This document shows positions 5,576 through 6,906 of a stretch of DNA of 6,906 nt, in pieces (within the stretch, counting starts at the first letter, position 1; the number at the start of each line of letters is the position of its first letter). Position numbers and translations under genes: made by a program. Below the pieces are notes generated by a model, which had not been told where the DNA came from, made no database searches, and saw only the letters and a program-made list of their open reading frames with translations. The stretch is from positions 1 to 6,906 of the forward strand of contig CAJXLR010000082.1 in NCBI GenBank assembly GCA_913056425.1, given 5' to 3'. This DNA is from an uncultured Bacteroidota bacterium (lineage in GTDB: Bacteria > Bacteroidota > Bacteroidia > NS11-12g > UBA9320).

Positions 5576-6906
5576 TTGGCGTCCGTATACACTCCTGAAA
5601 TCCTTTCGGCAAATCCTTCTTCAAGCGACTCTGAGCGCCTTCTAGAGCTAAAATCTATTTCAGGAATTACGGTTTATGATTCTATTGAAGACCAGATCAA
5701 AGAATTAATTAAGTGTCGAAATCCGAAAGTTAAAATCAAGGATAATCCTGAAATATATCAACAACTTCATGGGGATTACTTAGCTGGTCGAGATATTTCA
5801 ACCATTGGAAATTGGGTTTACTACCCGTGGGACAAAAATCTAGTCCACTTATTGGACTCCGCAGAATTCTTTGAAGTAAGAACAAATCGCAATCACTATA
5901 AAATAACTCCAGAGCAACAAGATGCGCTTTCTTCCAAAAAAATTGGTGTAATCGGTCTGAGTGTCGGTAAGGCCGTAGCACTTACCTTGGCCATGGAGCG
6001 TTTGTTTGGTGTGATAAGGCTTGCCGATTTTGACGAAATCGAGCTAAGCAACTTAAACAGAATACAAACTCCGGTAACCAGCTTAGGTATGAACAAGGCC
6101 GTTCTGGTTGCACGCGAAATATTAGAAATCGACCCGTATCTCGACGTAAAGGTGTACGAGGATGGAATCACCGAATCAAATATTGATTCGTTCTTCACTG
6201 AAAATGGCAAACTCGATGCCCTCGTAGAGGAATGTGATGGTTTAGACATAAAGATAATTGCGCGTCAAAAAGCGAAATCACTGGGTATTCCTGTGGTTAT
6301 GGAAACGAATGACCGGGCAATGTTAGATATTGAACGGTTTGACCTAGAACCGGACAGACCCATCCTACATGGCCTCGTGGAAGACTTGGACGTAGCGACA
6401 CTCAAAACACTAAAAACAAACGAGGATAAGGTACCATACATGCTCAAAATGATTGGCATTGAGGATACCTCTGTGGACTTGAGAGCCTCCATGTTGGAAA
6501 TAGAACAAACCATAACAACCTGGCCACAATTGGCGAGTTCCGTGGTATTTGGGGGAGGATTGGTGTGTGAAACAATACGCAGAATTCTAATTGGGGAGCC
6601 GGTTAAATCAGGAAGATTTTATTTTGATATCGACCAACAGATTTTAGGTGAAATTAGTATCCCTGAGCAAAAACTTGGTAGTTTAAAAGAAGGACTAAGC
6701 CTTGAAGCAGCCATAAAGCTAGCTAAAGACTCTGGCTTAACCTCATCGAATCGCGTTGACCCTGATTCAATGAGAAAAATTGCAGAAGCTGCTCATTGGG
6801 CTCCTTCTGGCGGAAACATGCAGCCGTGGAGGTTGATATTTTACAACAATGTTTTACATGTTTACCTCGACAGTAAACTGGCGGATTCATTTCTGGATTA
6901 CGACTA
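5576..6906 (+). CDS. ThiF/E1-like and nitroreductase fusion protein, Rv1355c-type (partial)
   Basis: The reading frame is open from a TAG at 5564-5566 to the right edge, 443 codons, with no in-frame ATG before codon 140. The TTG at 5576 is the only plausible start and gives a natural N-terminus, ASVYTPEILS. Residues 1-120 form a region I cannot assign. Residues 121 to about 345 resemble ThiF/MoeB/E1 adenylating enzymes: IGVIGLSVGKA (123-133) is the nucleotide-binding loop, ADFDEIELSNLNR (150-162) matches the usual DxDxVexSNLNRQ motif, and EECDGLD follows further on. No CxxC zinc pair is seen. From about residue 399, RKIAEAAHWAPSGGNMQPWRL is the FMN-binding start of a nitroreductase domain, cut by the window edge. 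This domain order matches the uncharacterised Rv1355c family, which I recognise by architecture only. An adenylation plus flavin-dependent oxidation role is inference. The minus-strand frames at 5736-6513 are shadows. Confidence 0.85.
   Translation, partial: MASVYTPEILSANPSSSDSERLLELKSISGITVYDSIEDQIKELIKCRNPKVKIKDNPEIYQQLHGDYLAGRDISTIGNWVYYPWDKNLVHLLDSAEFFEVRTNRNHYKITPEQQDALSSKKIGVIGLSVGKAVALTLAMERLFGVIRLADFDEIELSNLNRIQTPVTSLGMNKAVLVAREILEIDPYLDVKVYEDGITESNIDSFFTENGKLDALVEECDGLDIKIIARQKAKSLGIPVVMETNDRAMLDIERFDLEPDRPILHGLVEDLDVATLKTLKTNEDKVPYMLKMIGIEDTSVDLRASMLEIEQTITTWPQLASSVVFGGGLVCETIRRILIGEPVKSGRFYFDIDQQILGEISIPEQKLGSLKEGLSLEAAIKLAKDSGLTSSNRVDPDSMRKIAEAAHWAPSGGNMQPWRLIFYNNVLHVYLDSKLADSFLDYD

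Noticed and set aside
5736..6513. Three minus-strand open frames of 81-117 residues
   Set aside because: They lie opposite a continuous plus-strand frame with clear ThiF and nitroreductase motifs. Their compositions (Ser-rich) fit antisense shadows.

Overview
The window looks like a housekeeping chromosomal segment of a Bacteroidota bacterium, probably from the Flavobacteriales. The reasons are a clustered fabH-accB-accC fatty-acid locus, very weak Shine-Dalgarno signals at most genes, several copies of the TAnnTTTG-type -7 promoter element characteristic of this phylum, and protein sequences of Bacteroidota flavour. I see no rRNA, tRNA, insertion sequence, CRISPR array or prophage gene.

Positions 1-4830 are one long run of minus-strand genes, read right to left. 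They are pdxA (pyridoxal phosphate synthesis), a DUF177/YceD protein, rpmF (ribosomal protein L32), plsX (acyl-phosphate synthesis), fabH (initiation of fatty-acid elongation), accB (biotin carboxyl carrier protein) and the first 141 codons of accC (biotin carboxylase), which runs off the left edge. The block DUF177-rpmF-plsX-fabH is the order known from Escherichia coli (yceD-rpmF-plsX-fabH). Here it is followed by accB-accC, so malonyl-CoA supply, its first condensation with acetyl-CoA and the entry of acyl chains into phospholipid can be co-expressed with a ribosomal protein. Gaps inside this block are only 4-38 bases. A good -7 element and a strong GGAGG site before the DUF177 gene suggest that the block has its own promoter.

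Positions 4854-5318 (minus strand) hold a stand-alone response-regulator receiver protein with a C-terminal coiled coil and no DNA-binding domain.

Positions 5319-5575 are a divergent intergenic region with a minus-strand -7 element, a (AGT)5 run, a tandem octamer and two potential hairpins.

Positions 5576-6906 (plus strand) contain the start of a large fusion protein that uses a TTG start. It has an N-terminal region without a recognised fold, a ThiF/E1-like domain, and the beginning of a nitroreductase domain cut by the window edge. This matches the architecture of the uncharacterised Rv1355c-type family and is the most interesting item here. The rest of the window is conventional.
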